Positions 52,855 through 62,691 are shown, numbered from the stretch's first letter. The stretch is 64,000 nucleotides of DNA from Komarekiella atlantica HA4396-MV6 (GCA_019359395.1 JAHHHK010000015.1:62001-126000); one strand, 5' to 3'. The notes: a model not told the origin generated them from the sequence alone. Numbers and translations are program-made.

Positions 52855-55017
52855 GTGAAAGGACAGCAATTATTTCATAGCTTCTTACCTGGTGTGACAG
52901 CAGCGGTCTTAACAACCCAGCCTGCTTGGGCTGGTACTGTAAAAGTAAGCGGGGTACAGCCAACGTCTTCTCCTAGTGTTTTGACTTCTACTCGTAGTCG
53001 AACATTGGTTGCGGATATCATGAATACCCAACTGCCAAATACTGGGGATGTTAGTATTCCAGCCCTAGTACCTGCTCCTATCACTACACTCGGTGTAAAG
53101 CCTTTAATTAATCATAGTATTCCAATGCTTGTGACTGGGTACACTAGTGTACCAATAGAACAAGTCCCTAAGAAAGATAAAGGTAGATTTTTCAGTTTGA
53201 CACCTACCTCTGATCTTTTCCAACGGCCAGATGTGAATTATTCTGCTCAAAACCAACAACAGAGTAATTCAGCCACTTATAAGCAGAAATTAGAAAATAT
53301 AGTAGTTCCCAGTTCTACTTCAAAACCTGCTTTTATCCCAAAAAAAATCTTGCCACTGGCTGCTGTGAAGAAGCCAGCGGTTCCGAAGAAAAATGTTGAT
53401 ACTCAGTTGCAGACATTTTTACAGACTTCAGCCACAGGTGTAACAGCAGCAGAATTGTTGGCAGTGGATAGGTGTTCACAGCAAGTAAGGAAAAGCCAAA
53501 CTGCTCCTCAGACTTATTTGCTTTTTGCCTCAAACACGTGCTCACAAAAAAATACTGCTGTAAAACGTGTAGCTCAGAATAATACCCCTAGTGTGCCAGG
53601 AACGGTAAACCCTGTGTTGCCCGGTTCTGTGCAAACGCCTGTTGTGCCAGGAACGGTGAACCCTGTGTTGCCCGGTTCTGTGCAAATTCCTGAGAATCTC
53701 AATCCCAGTCCAAATCCTCTGCAATATCCCACTAAACCGGAGGAAGTGACACTTGAGAGAAATGAGCCAATTACTTTGGCACAGGCTCTAGAGCTAGCAC
53801 GGCGTAACAATCGGGATTTACAGGTGGCGATATTGCAGCTAGAACGCAGTCGAGCTGCTGTACGAGAGCAGCAAGCTGCTTTGTTTCCTAATCTTAGTAT
53901 TGGTGCGGACATCACTCGTCAGCAGTCTGCTAGTACTCAGCTTCAGTTGGAACAACAAGAACGACAAACCGGTATACCACAGCCAGGAGACGAAGCTAGT
54001 ACAGCTTTTTCTGGTCAAGCTGAACTGACGTATAACCTCTACACTTCCGGGAGACGGCAAGCTGCTATCAGACAGGCTGAGGAACAGGCACGCTCCGATG
54101 AGTTGGCTGTAGAGACTCAGTCTGAGGAAATTCGGCTGAATGTTTCTACTGACTACTATAATTTGCAGCAAGCAGATGAAAATGTACGGATTGCTCAGTC
54201 GGCTGTGCAGAACTCTCAAGCTAGTTTACGGGATGCCGAAGCTTTAGAACGAGCGGGGGTTGGTACTCGGTTCGATGTGTTGCGCTCTCAGGTAAATTTA
54301 GCAAATGCCCAACAAGATTTGACTAATGCTATCTCTCAACAGCAAATTGCCCGTCGTCAATTAGCTACTCGGTTAAGTTTGACGCAATCAGTGAATATCA
54401 GTGCGGCTGAACCTGTGCAATTAGCTGGTCTTTGGAACCAGACGCTAGAGCAAAGCATTGTGCGAGCTTTTCAAAACCGTCCAGAACTGCAACAGCAGTT
54501 AGCGCAGCGTAACATTAGCGAGCAACAGCGACGCCAAGCCCTTTCGGAGCTGGGCCCTCAAGTTAGTTTGGTTGCCAGTTACAATCTGCTTGATCAGTTC
54601 GATGATAGTGTTAGCGTTACTGATGGTTATTCGGTGGGTGTGAGGGCCAACCTAAACTTGTTCGATGGCGGAGCATCAAGAGCAAGGGCAGCTCAAGCAA
54701 GAGCTAATATTGCGATCGCAGAAACCCAATTTGCCGAACAACGTAACCAAATCCGCTTTCAGGTAGAACAAGCTTTTTCTACCCAGCAATCTAATTTGAA
54801 CAACGTTCAAACCGCCAATACTGCTTTAGAACAAGCTAGGGAAGCTCTACGTTTAGCGCGTTTGCGATTCCAAGCTGGTGTAGGTACTCAAACTGATGTC
54901 ATTAACTCTGAAAATGACCTGACAAGAGCCGAAGGTAATAGAGTCCAAGCGATTTTGGATTACAACCGCGCTTTAGCTCGGTTACAACGAGCCGTCACAG
55001 CTAGAGGATTACCCTAA
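52855..55017 (+). CDS. hgdD: TolC-family outer-membrane factor, HgdD-like
   Basis: A 720-aa TolC homologue. A GTG start at 52855 begins an export signal (FLPGVTAAVLTTQPAWAG). Residues ~30-300 are a long Pro/Thr/Ser-rich periplasmic extension with a repeated VPGTVNPVLPGSVQ block. Residues ~305-715 are two outer-membrane efflux repeats (ITLAQALELARRNNRDLQVA, TYNLYTSGRRQAAIRQAEEQ; LEQSIVRAFQNRPELQQQLA, LNLFDGGASRARAAQARANI). In Anabaena the gene downstream of kaiC encodes HgdD, which works with DevBCA to export heterocyst glycolipids and with other pumps for efflux and secretion. The long N-terminal extension and position support this identity. Confidence 0.85.
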   Translation: MKGQQLFHSFLPGVTAAVLTTQPAWAGTVKVSGVQPTSSPSVLTSTRSRTLVADIMNTQLPNTGDVSIPALVPAPITTLGVKPLINHSIPMLVTGYTSVPIEQVPKKDKGRFFSLTPTSDLFQRPDVNYSAQNQQQSNSATYKQKLENIVVPSSTSKPAFIPKKILPLAAVKKPAVPKKNVDTQLQTFLQTSATGVTAAELLAVDRCSQQVRKSQTAPQTYLLFASNTCSQKNTAVKRVAQNNTPSVPGTVNPVLPGSVQTPVVPGTVNPVLPGSVQIPENLNPSPNPLQYPTKPEEVTLERNEPITLAQALELARRNNRDLQVAILQLERSRAAVREQQAALFPNLSIGADITRQQSASTQLQLEQQERQTGIPQPGDEASTAFSGQAELTYNLYTSGRRQAAIRQAEEQARSDELAVETQSEEIRLNVSTDYYNLQQADENVRIAQSAVQNSQASLRDAEALERAGVGTRFDVLRSQVNLANAQQDLTNAISQQQIARRQLATRLSLTQSVNISAAEPVQLAGLWNQTLEQSIVRAFQNRPELQQQLAQRNISEQQRRQALSELGPQVSLVASYNLLDQFDDSVSVTDGYSVGVRANLNLFDGGASRARAAQARANIAIAETQFAEQRNQIRFQVEQAFSTQQSNLNNVQTANTALEQAREALRLARLRFQAGVGTQTDVINSENDLTRAEGNRVQAILDYNRALARLQRAVTARGLP

Positions 55018-55833
55018 CACCATACATCTGCCCTCAAGGCATCGCAAAATAAAATAGCATTTTCTATAAAAATCTCCAGAAAATCTTCTATTGCAGTGTC
55101 ATTGCTAAAGTAGAAGATTTTTTGGTAAAAAAGTTGTATTAAAACAAATATTGGGAACTACGAAGCTTAAAGTAATTGCATTTATACATAGGGTAACAAT
55201 TACCAATTATCCTGACTCCCAGGATGAAGGTATTAATACATCTTACAATTGGATTAACATAACTGAGTGTTTAAGTAGAGTGATGCAAATAAAGCTAACT
55301 AGCAAGAATCATCATTTTTCATTTGTAAGGGTTTCAGGTATATTTACGTTTCTTAATATAGTTGGGTTTATTTTCACCGACTTGCTTAACAGTTATCAGT
55401 TATCAGTAAAGAGTGATGTATTTATCCGCATTGTCAGAGTCCCCCACAAATACAAGTCGTAGTTTACCCTGCGGGTTCGCGAGCGTTCCGTAGAGTGCGC
55501 CGACGTCCGGCGAAGGAGCGTAAAGCCCTTTGGGCATGGCTTCTCTACGAGACGCTTTGCGTAGCTTGCTTCCCCGTAGGGGTACGCTTACGGCGCAGCC
55601 CGCCGTTCGCGCAGCGTTCCGCAGGAAAGGCATCAGAACTTCTCCCAACGCGAAGTAGCGTCTCAAAGAGAAGGGGAGCCACTGCGGTCTTGGGGTCTTC
55701 CCAAGTGGAGCAAGTGGCGTGAGACGCAATCATGCGAAGGGAGTTTCCCAACCTAGAAAACTTTTCAAAACAACTGTTTACTGTTTTACTGCTGACTGTT
55801 CACTGATTTAATCCCTCGCCTTGTCAAGGATTC
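55018..55833. other. Intergenic region with a dense block of GC-rich interspersed repeats
   Basis: Bases ~55470-55740 are a mosaic of short palindromic cyanobacterial repeats (TGGCTTCTCTACGAGACGCT, GTAGCTTGCTTCCCCGTAGG and similar), plus heptamer remnants ACTGTTTACTG near 55775. A 103-codon plus-strand frame at 55151 has no RBS or pattern and is not called. Confidence 0.65.
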
Positions 55834-56211
55834 ATGACTAAAGTAACATCACAAGAGATTGCACAGTTTCGCTCTCAATTAGCAGATGATCTCGTAGCCC
55901 TCGAAGCGCTGGACTTGATTGAAGACTGTGATGGAGATTTAGAAGATGCAGCAATGACGCTAGCTATTCGAGCCGGACAACAACCCGAAAGAGCAAATTC
56001 AGAGTGGTTAGATGCCTTGGCTAGAAAATGGCGTGCTGTCATTTGTGAACAAGAATACCGAGAAGAATTACTGAACAGCTCACTTTTGGGGATGATGGGA
56101 CACCTTAAAATAATGCCGACGTTTCCTAAAATTTTGGCAACGCCAGTTTTGATATATGTCCTTAAGCAAGGCGTGAGCAATTTTTGTGAGCCACTGGATT
56201 CGCTACAGTGA
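55834..56211 (+). CDS. Conserved hypothetical cyanobacterial protein, 125 aa
   Basis: A 125-aa mostly helical protein (SQLADDLVALEALDLIEDCD, ERANSEWLDALARKWRAVIC, IYVLKQGVSNFCEPLDSLQ). There is no signal peptide or membrane helix of full length. Start is ATG. I recognise the pattern of a protein conserved in filamentous cyanobacteria but no function. Confidence 0.7.
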   Translation: MTKVTSQEIAQFRSQLADDLVALEALDLIEDCDGDLEDAAMTLAIRAGQQPERANSEWLDALARKWRAVICEQEYREELLNSSLLGMMGHLKIMPTFPKILATPVLIYVLKQGVSNFCEPLDSLQ

Positions 56212-56290
56212 CCAGCTCATTTATATTCCACCAGCACTGTTACGCTGTTAATAAAGGCAAAACTTTTATTAGACAACTATTAGTTAATCA

Positions 56291-56800
56291 ATGAACTACC
56301 TTGTTGCTGTATTACCAGACCGTATTCAAGCTGAAGCTGCTTACTTAGCCTTAGAAAAAGAAGGCATAAACAGTACTATCTTGGGGAGGGGGTATAAAAC
56401 TGCTGACGAGTTTGGCTTAATCGACCCCAAAGAGCAAGCCAAAAAGCAAGCACGGCTGATGACAATCTGGTTAGTACCATTTGGCTTTTTTGCAGGATTT
56501 ACCTTCAGCGTCATTACAGGTTTAGACACTTTTGCCTGGGCGGGTGAAATTGGTAATCACATCATTGGGGGACTGTTGGGTGCTACTAGTGGTGCTATGG
56601 GTGGTGTAATTGTCGGTGGTGGAGTCGGTTTACTCGTAGGCAGTGGTGATGCTTTACCTTACCGCAACCGATTGGATGCGGGTAAATACTTAATTGCAGT
56701 TCAAGGTTCTGAAACTCTGACTCGGCAAGCAAATCGGATATTACGCCAGTTTGAGCCAGAAAATATCCAGGGTTATGCCGACACAACTAGTGTGTATTAA
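56291..56800 (+). CDS. Stress-protein-like glycine-zipper protein
   Basis: A 169-aa protein with an N-terminal alpha/beta domain (VAVLPDRIQAEAAYLALEKE) like GSP-17M/DUF1269-type proteins. Two membrane-like stretches follow (LVPFGFFAGFTFSVITGLDT and HIIGGLLGATSGAMGGVIVG), then a soluble tail. The layout resembles the protein at 33101. It is followed immediately by the acetyltransferase gene; the stop TAA abuts its GTG. Confidence 0.75.
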   Translation: MNYLVAVLPDRIQAEAAYLALEKEGINSTILGRGYKTADEFGLIDPKEQAKKQARLMTIWLVPFGFFAGFTFSVITGLDTFAWAGEIGNHIIGGLLGATSGAMGGVIVGGGVGLLVGSGDALPYRNRLDAGKYLIAVQGSETLTRQANRILRQFEPENIQGYADTTSVY

Positions 56801-57331
56801 GTGAATCATAGTTTACAGATTACGACACAACGACTTGAGTTGCTTCCCTGTTGCTTGAGAGTGGCGCAAGCCGCTGTGACAAAAAACAAATCCGAAGTAG
56901 AAAGGCTCTTAGGCGTACGTGTTCCTGATGATTGGTATGCATCTGAGGTGCTAGATATTTTGCCAATGTATGCTCAGATGCTAATAAATGATCCTTCCCA
57001 GTTGGGTTGGGGTGTCTGGCTGATAATTCACATCGCTGATTCTACCCTGATTGGTGATTTGGGATTTCTTGGCAAACCTAATGAGCAAGGAACTGTAGAA
57101 ATGGGTTATGAAGTCATATCAGCCTATCGTCAGCAGGGATTTGCTTTTGAAACAGTAGAAGCATTAGTCAATTTTGCTTTTACTCAGCCGGAACTCAAGA
57201 GAATTATCGCTCATTCTCCTGATGACCTTACCGCCTCGATTCGCATTCTAGAAAAATTGGGTATGCAACGAATTAGTAGAGACGAAAGCCTGCTGGAATG
57301 GGAATTAAAGTTAGAATCAAGACAGTTTTAG
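56801..57331 (+). CDS. GNAT-family N-acetyltransferase
   Basis: A 176-aa GNAT with a GTG start directly after the previous stop. The family pattern is clear: TTQRLELLPCCLRVAQAAVT at the N-terminus, WLIIHIADSTLIGDLGFLGK, VEMGYEVISAYRQQGFAFET (acetyl-CoA P-loop region), and SIRILEKLGMQRI. It resembles RimJ/RimL-like enzymes that act on amines of proteins or small molecules. The substrate is unknown. It is translationally coupled to the gene upstream. Confidence 0.88.
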   Translation: MNHSLQITTQRLELLPCCLRVAQAAVTKNKSEVERLLGVRVPDDWYASEVLDILPMYAQMLINDPSQLGWGVWLIIHIADSTLIGDLGFLGKPNEQGTVEMGYEVISAYRQQGFAFETVEALVNFAFTQPELKRIIAHSPDDLTASIRILEKLGMQRISRDESLLEWELKLESRQF

Positions 57332-57369
57332 TAGATTAATTCTCAATTTGTAACTCATAATTTTTCAGA

Positions 57370-58149
57370 ATGTTGCCAAGAGAAGAACTTTTAAAAAGTG
57401 TTGAAAATCGAGATAGTGTAGCTCGTGTAATCGATCAGGCAGAGCAAGCCATCAAAACTTGGGAAATAGTTTTGACGGATTTTTTGTCTCCTCCAGAATT
57501 AGCAGAAATTCAACGAGTGTTTAGTCGGTTAACCGATGTGCAATTGGTAGCGTGGGGTGGATATCCACAAGCTGAACGTCAAAGAATCGCGATCGCGCGT
57601 TCGGAAATTCCCCTAGATCAATCTCAAGTCAGCCTAGTTGCACTGGAAATTGCTGGAAATTTCTTGTTTGATACCGCCAGCCACCGCGACTTTTTAGGCG
57701 CAATGTTGGGAACGGGAATTGTCCGCGAAAAGACCGGAGATATTATTGTTCTGGGGGAACGGGGAGCGCAAGCAATTGTAGCGCCAGAGTTGGCAGAATT
57801 TTTGGAAATGAGCCTTAAGCAGGTGCGATCGGTTAGCGTGAAAACTCAGCCGATTGATATCAACGAGTTAAAAGTTCGGGAACCGAAGAAAAAAGAATTA
57901 ACCACTGTGGAGGCTTCTTTGCGGTTAGATGCGATCGCCTCCGCTGGTTTTGGGATGTCCCGCAGTAAAATGGTTGATTTAATTGATGCTAGTGATGTCC
58001 GCGTCAATTGGAAGGAAGTTACCCAGGCTAGTTCTCAGGTTAAATCAGGTGATTTAATTGCGATTCGCGGTAAAGGACGTTTAGAAGTTGGGGAAATTGC
58101 CGTTACCAAAAAAGACCGTTATCGGGTTCAATTGACACGGTATATGTAG
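57370..58149 (+). CDS. Photosystem II S4-domain protein (YlmH-like)
   Basis: A 259-aa RNA-binding protein. Residues ~1-80 are the YlmH N-domain (LPREELLKSVENRDSVARVI, LSPPELAEIQRVFSRLTDVQ). Residues ~180-250 are an S4 domain (VEASLRLDAIASAGFGMSRS, MVDLIDASDVRVNWKEV, KSGDLIAIRGKGRLEVGE). Cyanobacterial and plant relatives are annotated as photosystem II S4 domain proteins. The role is probably in ribosome quality control or RNA binding; the PSII link is historic. Confidence 0.92.
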   Translation: MLPREELLKSVENRDSVARVIDQAEQAIKTWEIVLTDFLSPPELAEIQRVFSRLTDVQLVAWGGYPQAERQRIAIARSEIPLDQSQVSLVALEIAGNFLFDTASHRDFLGAMLGTGIVREKTGDIIVLGERGAQAIVAPELAEFLEMSLKQVRSVSVKTQPIDINELKVREPKKKELTTVEASLRLDAIASAGFGMSRSKMVDLIDASDVRVNWKEVTQASSQVKSGDLIAIRGKGRLEVGEIAVTKKDRYRVQLTRYM

Positions 58150-58167
58150 AGTTAACAGTTGACATTA

Positions 58168-58944
58168 TTAGGCTTTAAAATGTTTTGCCAACATATTCAG
58201 CAAAATTTTGCGTGGTACGAGCCGAGATAATTTACTTCTAAGTTGAGTGGTAGTATCAGAACTAATAACGGTTGGGTAGCCATTTTCTAAAGCTTGCAGT
58301 GATTCCCGAACTACTTTTTCGCAAGAATACACCTTATCTGTACTTTCTGCTAGTTCTGGAGGAAAATTAGCTTCTGTAAAAAAGTTTGTTTCTATTGGCC
58401 CTGGACAAGTAACTAAAACTCGGACACCATAATCACGATTTTCTGCCCACAATGCCTCACTAAAACTTAGAATAAAAGCTTTGCTAGCAGCATAAACAGA
58501 AAGATATGGTATCGGTTGAAATGCGGTAATTGAGGATACATTGATAATATCTCCAGAACTACGTTGCCTCATGAGTGGTAGAAATTTATGGGTTAAATCT
58601 ACCAAAGCCAAAATGTTTAATTGTACGATTTTGATTTGTCTTTCTCCATCTCCTTCGGCAAAATCTCCATATATACCAAAACCAGCATTATTAATTAATA
58701 AGTCAATTGTTAATCCCTTAGTTTTTGTAGCATCAAATACAGCAGCAGCCGCATGAGCTTCTGTGAGGTCTTTAACTATAACGTCTACTTGAATTTTGTA
58801 TTGCTCTTGTAGTTGTTTAGCTAGTTGATTTAGTTTCTCTTCCGAACGAGAAACGAGAACAAGATTTGTATCTCGTGCAGCTAGTTCTTGAGCAAAGGCT
58901 TTACCAATACCACTAGATGCACCAGTAATTAAAGCAGTTGGCAT
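58168..58944 (-). CDS. Short-chain dehydrogenase/reductase
   Basis: A 258-aa classical SDR (DltE/YqjQ-like group). Cofactor loop is ALITGASSGIGKAFAQELA, with NNAGFGIYG for the structural Asn. The catalytic Ser is in NVSSITAF and the Tyr/Lys pair in YAASKAF. Arg/Ser at beta-2 (LVLVSRSEEKL) suggests NADP(H). The substrate is unknown; members of this group reduce lipid-like or aldehyde substrates. It converges on the PSII S4 gene. Confidence 0.92.
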   Translation of the reverse strand: MPTALITGASSGIGKAFAQELAARDTNLVLVSRSEEKLNQLAKQLQEQYKIQVDVIVKDLTEAHAAAAVFDATKTKGLTIDLLINNAGFGIYGDFAEGDGERQIKIVQLNILALVDLTHKFLPLMRQRSSGDIINVSSITAFQPIPYLSVYAASKAFILSFSEALWAENRDYGVRVLVTCPGPIETNFFTEANFPPELAESTDKVYSCEKVVRESLQALENGYPTVISSDTTTQLRSKLSRLVPRKILLNMLAKHFKA

Positions 58945-59309
58945 TCTAATTAAAATTTTTTATTCACTTTATAAATATTAACTAAACTTGTTACCAATTT
59001 GTAACCATCCAGAGTTATATATCAATAAGAGTAAAAGCATCTGTTAATAGTATAGATAGTTTTCTAGCCTTTAATAAAAGACTGACAACGGGTATAACTA
59101 AAAAGGCATAATTAAACATCAAATATATTCATATTCAAGGTTTTAGCCTTTAAAAAAGGGAGGTTTTAGGGGTTGAAGCCCTGACTACGAACTTTTGTTT
59201 ATTTAGTCCCATGTACTTGTGTAATTTGTGTCTTAAGCAAAAAATCGCAGCATATTTAGATTTACATCTGCATTTGGGAATAATAAACCAACTGCTAATT
59301 ATCTTAAAT
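58945..59309. other. Intergenic region before the coiled-coil protein
   Basis: AT-rich. A direct-repeat-like GGTTTTAGCCTTTAAAAAAG and GGTTTTAGGGGTTGAAG lies at 59140-59180. No gene is called. An ATG at 59211 is in frame with the next gene but gives a Cys-rich N-terminus that does not look natural. Confidence 0.5.
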
Positions 59310-60632
59310 ATGGCGTTTTTACACAAAATTAACTGGAAAACTCTACATAAAAAACCTCAAAATAATTCTGGAATAGACCCATCTATCGCTAGCCAAAACC
59401 CTGTATTACCAAAGCCTGCAACACCATTAATACCAAAAACTGTTGCTGAACTAGAAAATAAAATGGCAGCAGAGACGCAGGTTTTGAGCAAAAACCATCA
59501 GCGATCGCCTAACAAACCTAAGCGGAGTATCGGTAGTAAAATTGTCTGGGTAATAATACTCGTTGGTATTCCTGTTAGTGTGGTTTGGGTGGCAAACCAG
59601 CCTTATCCGGTGATTCGCCGTCCTGTAGCGCAGAATGTGCCTTTTTTGCTGTTACCTAGCTATATGAATATGGATAATCACTATCGGCAGGCGTTAGCAT
59701 CAGTTGAACAAGCAGAACAATTGATTGAACAAGCTACCAGTGCAGCAGATTTAGCTTTAGGGGAACAGAAGCTTCAAGAGACACAAGAACATTTAGATGA
59801 GTTGCCAACTTGGCTTGTCAACGATAGGTCAGAATACAAATATTGGTGGTATGACCAACGGTTTAGCATCTACGGTTTTAATACAGCTCGCAGCAAAGTT
59901 GGGTTTTTAGCAGCTAAAGTTTTTCAAGAAAAAAATGCTCAGACATTGCTCACTGATGATACACAGACGTTATTGAGCGCAAAACAGCAATATAAACAGG
60001 CTTCCACAGTAACAGATAAACAAAGTGCGATCGCAGCTTGGCGTGCAGCGCTTAATCAGTTGGAGCAAATCCCTGATCAAACCTTAGCTGGAAAAACGGC
60101 ACGCCAGCAACTAGACCTCTACGAGCGTGAGTTTCAAGAAATTGTTGGACTGGCTGCTGGGAATGAGCGCATCAGTGCCTTAATTTCAGCAGCGCGGCAA
60201 TTTTCCTGGCAAGCAGCTAAATCTGGACAAAATCCACCTCATACTGTAGCTGAATGGCAACAGATAGAACATTTGTGGCAAGAAGCAATTAATCGGCTGC
60301 AAGAAGTTCCGTCACAAGACTTGGTAGGTTATGCCGAGGCGCAGAAATTGCTAGCAACTTACGAGACTAATTTAGGTCAAGTCAAGATTAGGCGGCAAGC
60401 TGAGCAGGATGCTGTGTATGCTTTAGAGGCAGCACAACAGCAAATTGAAAGCTTGATAGCTTCACTTCCCTCTGATGCTCAGTCTGTGGAGGATCGCAAT
60501 CGCATGTTCAGCCAATTACAGAGCATTATTAATCAACTAGAAAAGGTGCAAAATGGCACAACAGCTTATTTAAAAGCCCAAGAACTACTGCTATCGGCAA
60601 AGAATAAACTACAGGAGCTACAACCGAAATAA
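59310..60632 (+). CDS. Membrane-anchored coiled-coil protein of unknown function
   Basis: A 440-aa protein from the ATG at 59310 (MAFLHKINWK); the frame is open for 33 more codons to 59211. Residues ~1-75 are cytoplasmic and polar. One membrane helix spans ~77-95 (SKIVWVIILVGIPVSVVWVA). The rest is long helical coiled coil (SVEQAEQLIEQATSAADLAL, AIAAWRAALNQLEQIPDQ, VRIRRQAEQDAVYALEAAQQ-like). It is probably a bitopic protein with its large domain on the periplasmic or lumenal side. No known family recognised. Confidence 0.75.
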   Translation: MAFLHKINWKTLHKKPQNNSGIDPSIASQNPVLPKPATPLIPKTVAELENKMAAETQVLSKNHQRSPNKPKRSIGSKIVWVIILVGIPVSVVWVANQPYPVIRRPVAQNVPFLLLPSYMNMDNHYRQALASVEQAEQLIEQATSAADLALGEQKLQETQEHLDELPTWLVNDRSEYKYWWYDQRFSIYGFNTARSKVGFLAAKVFQEKNAQTLLTDDTQTLLSAKQQYKQASTVTDKQSAIAAWRAALNQLEQIPDQTLAGKTARQQLDLYEREFQEIVGLAAGNERISALISAARQFSWQAAKSGQNPPHTVAEWQQIEHLWQEAINRLQEVPSQDLVGYAEAQKLLATYETNLGQVKIRRQAEQDAVYALEAAQQQIESLIASLPSDAQSVEDRNRMFSQLQSIINQLEKVQNGTTAYLKAQELLLSAKNKLQELQPK

Positions 60633-60751
60633 ATGAGCAGTTACGTGAGATTATAGCGTAGGCGTAGCCCAACCTAGGCATCGCCTGATTTATGTCTTTA
60701 GTATTGGCTTCTTAGACAAATCTATGCTATCTTTGATAATCGTGTGGTTAA

Positions 60752-60825
<74 letters not shown>

Positions 60826-61485
60826 TTTAGGTAGTTGTACGATAACATATTATTTTTTATTCTGTTTTCAAGGTTCGGTGTTTTGTCAATTTACCCAATA
60901 CTAAAAATTGGAGCGATCGCACAAAAATACCATATCCTTTTTACCGATGCAGTATTCAAGATAAAGGTGAAAAAAACCGATTATTTCGTAGAGACGTTGC
61001 AATGCAACGTCTCTACTAGTAACAGCTCAGCACTAACAGAAAAATCACGGTGTTTTTGAGGTTTTTAAGTAATTTATATTTTTGATAAATTTATACATTT
61101 TAATGCACGAATAATAGTAAAATTCCGTACAAAATAATGCTTGTAGTATAGTACAGTCATAGTTTTTTAATAAATAATCTAATTAATCATAGAGAGCATT
61201 TTGTTACCCAGCTTTCCCAAAATTCAACATATAGCAATTGTGAAAAGTTTAACAAATAGGTAAATTTTTCATGAACCTGAGAAATTTTACTGAATACTAA
61301 ATTTTATAATTCAGTTGTTGTGAAGCTTTTTATCCGCAGAGCGGGCGAAAGTGACTGGTAAATTTACCAGGTATTGCATCAGATAAATAGCGATCGCCAT
61401 CTCAAAAACCCAGGATTGAGCTAGTAAGTCTTGTCAATATCTAGATTTTGGATTCCAAGTTGACATTTTACAAGGAATAAGTTGT
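60826..61485. other. 660-bp intergenic region with one palindrome
   Basis: AT-rich sequence between tRNA-Val and the HAF-repeat gene. It has a TTGCAATGCAA-type palindrome at 60988-61016 and a GCGATCGC near 60914. A plus-strand 74-codon frame at 60835 is an artefact of the repeat. No other gene seen. A promoter for the exported protein is expected near 61400-61470. Confidence 0.55.
60988..61016. repeat. 29-bp perfect palindrome, TTGCAATGCAA family
   Basis: Arms GTAGAGACGTTGCA and TGCAACGTCTCTAC flank one A. The inner TTGCAATGCAA matches the palindrome at 41074-41106. Confidence 0.88.
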
Positions 61486-62691
61486 ATGGTTTTAATTAAT
61501 ACATTAAAAACAACAGTAACAAAGTTACCAATTTTATGTGGGATAGCTGCGCTGATGACACTGGGGATAAACTCCTCAGCAATGGCGGCAATTCTCTATG
61601 ACCTTACCAGCATTGGCGAGGTTAGTGCTAATGGTCTCAATGATGCAGGTCAGGTTGTAGGACAATTCTATACTACTGACAAAGGGAATCGCGCTTTTGT
61701 GTGGAGTAAGAGCAGTGGCATAACCGACATCGGTACCCTACCTGGTGGATCTTCTAGCGTTGCTAATGACATCAATGATGTGGGTCAGGTAGTGGGGCGA
61801 TCAAGTAGCAGCAATGGTGATCGTGCCTTTGTGTGGAGCAAGAGCAGTGGCATGACCGACCTCGGTACTCTAGGTGGTAGCAGTGTAGCCAATGCTATCA
61901 ATAATGCAGGTCAGGTGGTGGGAAGTTCAAACCTTGGATTAACCGAAGACTCTCCACCGCCGACCTCTCGCGCCTTTTTGTGGAATAAAAGCACTGGTAT
62001 GACCAATCTCGGTACATTGAGCGGCAATGACGAATACGATTACAGTGCGGCTCTTGATATTAATGATTCGGGTCAAGTGGTAGGGTACTCTGCTAATAGT
62101 GCCTTCTCATGGACTAGTAATAATGGTATGACCAGGCTCAACACCGTATTTGGAAATAGAAATAGTAGCGTTGCTATTGCCATTAATAATGTCGGAGACA
62201 TAGCGGGTAGCACCTATGACTATACTGGCCCTTATTTCAGTAACGCCTTTGTGTTGAACAGCAATGGTGATGTGATTGACCTGGGATCTACTATCCCAGC
62301 CCCAGGTACAGACGAAAATTTTTATACTGGTATAGCCGCCTATGACATCAATGATGCAGGTCAGGTGATAGGAAATGGATTCAACTACCGTTTTACATAT
62401 GGCCCCTTTATCTGGACTAGTACTACTGGCGTTAGAGACCTCAACACATTGATCGACCCTAGTCTAGGTTGGAGCTTATCTGCTGTAAAAGCCATTAATA
62501 ACAAAGGGCAAATTGTTGTACAAGGTAGGAATGAGGATGGTTACGCAGGAGCTTTCTTGCTGACTCCAAGGTCTGCCGAACCTGTACCGGAACCGTTGAC
62601 AATAGGCGCTACGCTGTTGGCAGGGGCAGGGTTAACCTCTCTACGCTATCGTCAGCGTCAGTTGCATCGTTCGGCAAAGGTTGCAAAATAA
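61486..62691 (+). CDS. HAF-repeat protein with PEP-CTERM sorting signal
   Basis: A 401-aa exported protein. The signal peptide ends after AMA (residues ~1-34). The body contains seven HAF-type repeats with (L/I)N(D/N).GQVVG cores (NDAGQVVGQF, NDVGQVVGRS, NNAGQVVGSS, NDSGQVVGYS, NNVGDIAGST, NDAGQVIGNG, NNKGQIVVQG), each near AFVW(S/N)KS-type strands, likely a beta-propeller. The C-terminus has PEP-CTERM: VPEPLTIGATLLAGAGLTSL, then basic RYRQRQ. The PEP-CTERM signal targets proteins for exosortase processing and outer-surface or matrix delivery. The function is unknown. RBS ACAAGGA lies 13 nt upstream. Confidence 0.9.
   Translation: MVLINTLKTTVTKLPILCGIAALMTLGINSSAMAAILYDLTSIGEVSANGLNDAGQVVGQFYTTDKGNRAFVWSKSSGITDIGTLPGGSSSVANDINDVGQVVGRSSSSNGDRAFVWSKSSGMTDLGTLGGSSVANAINNAGQVVGSSNLGLTEDSPPPTSRAFLWNKSTGMTNLGTLSGNDEYDYSAALDINDSGQVVGYSANSAFSWTSNNGMTRLNTVFGNRNSSVAIAINNVGDIAGSTYDYTGPYFSNAFVLNSNGDVIDLGSTIPAPGTDENFYTGIAAYDINDAGQVIGNGFNYRFTYGPFIWTSTTGVRDLNTLIDPSLGWSLSAVKAINNKGQIVVQGRNEDGYAGAFLLTPRSAEPVPEPLTIGATLLAGAGLTSLRYRQRQLHRSAKVAK

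Noticed and set aside
55151-55462. 103-codon plus-strand gene
   Set aside because: AT-rich, no RBS, ends in a repeat block; no recognisable pattern.
55403-55751. Small ORFs in the GC-rich repeat block
   Set aside because: They are translations of palindromic repeats and occur in several frames on both strands.
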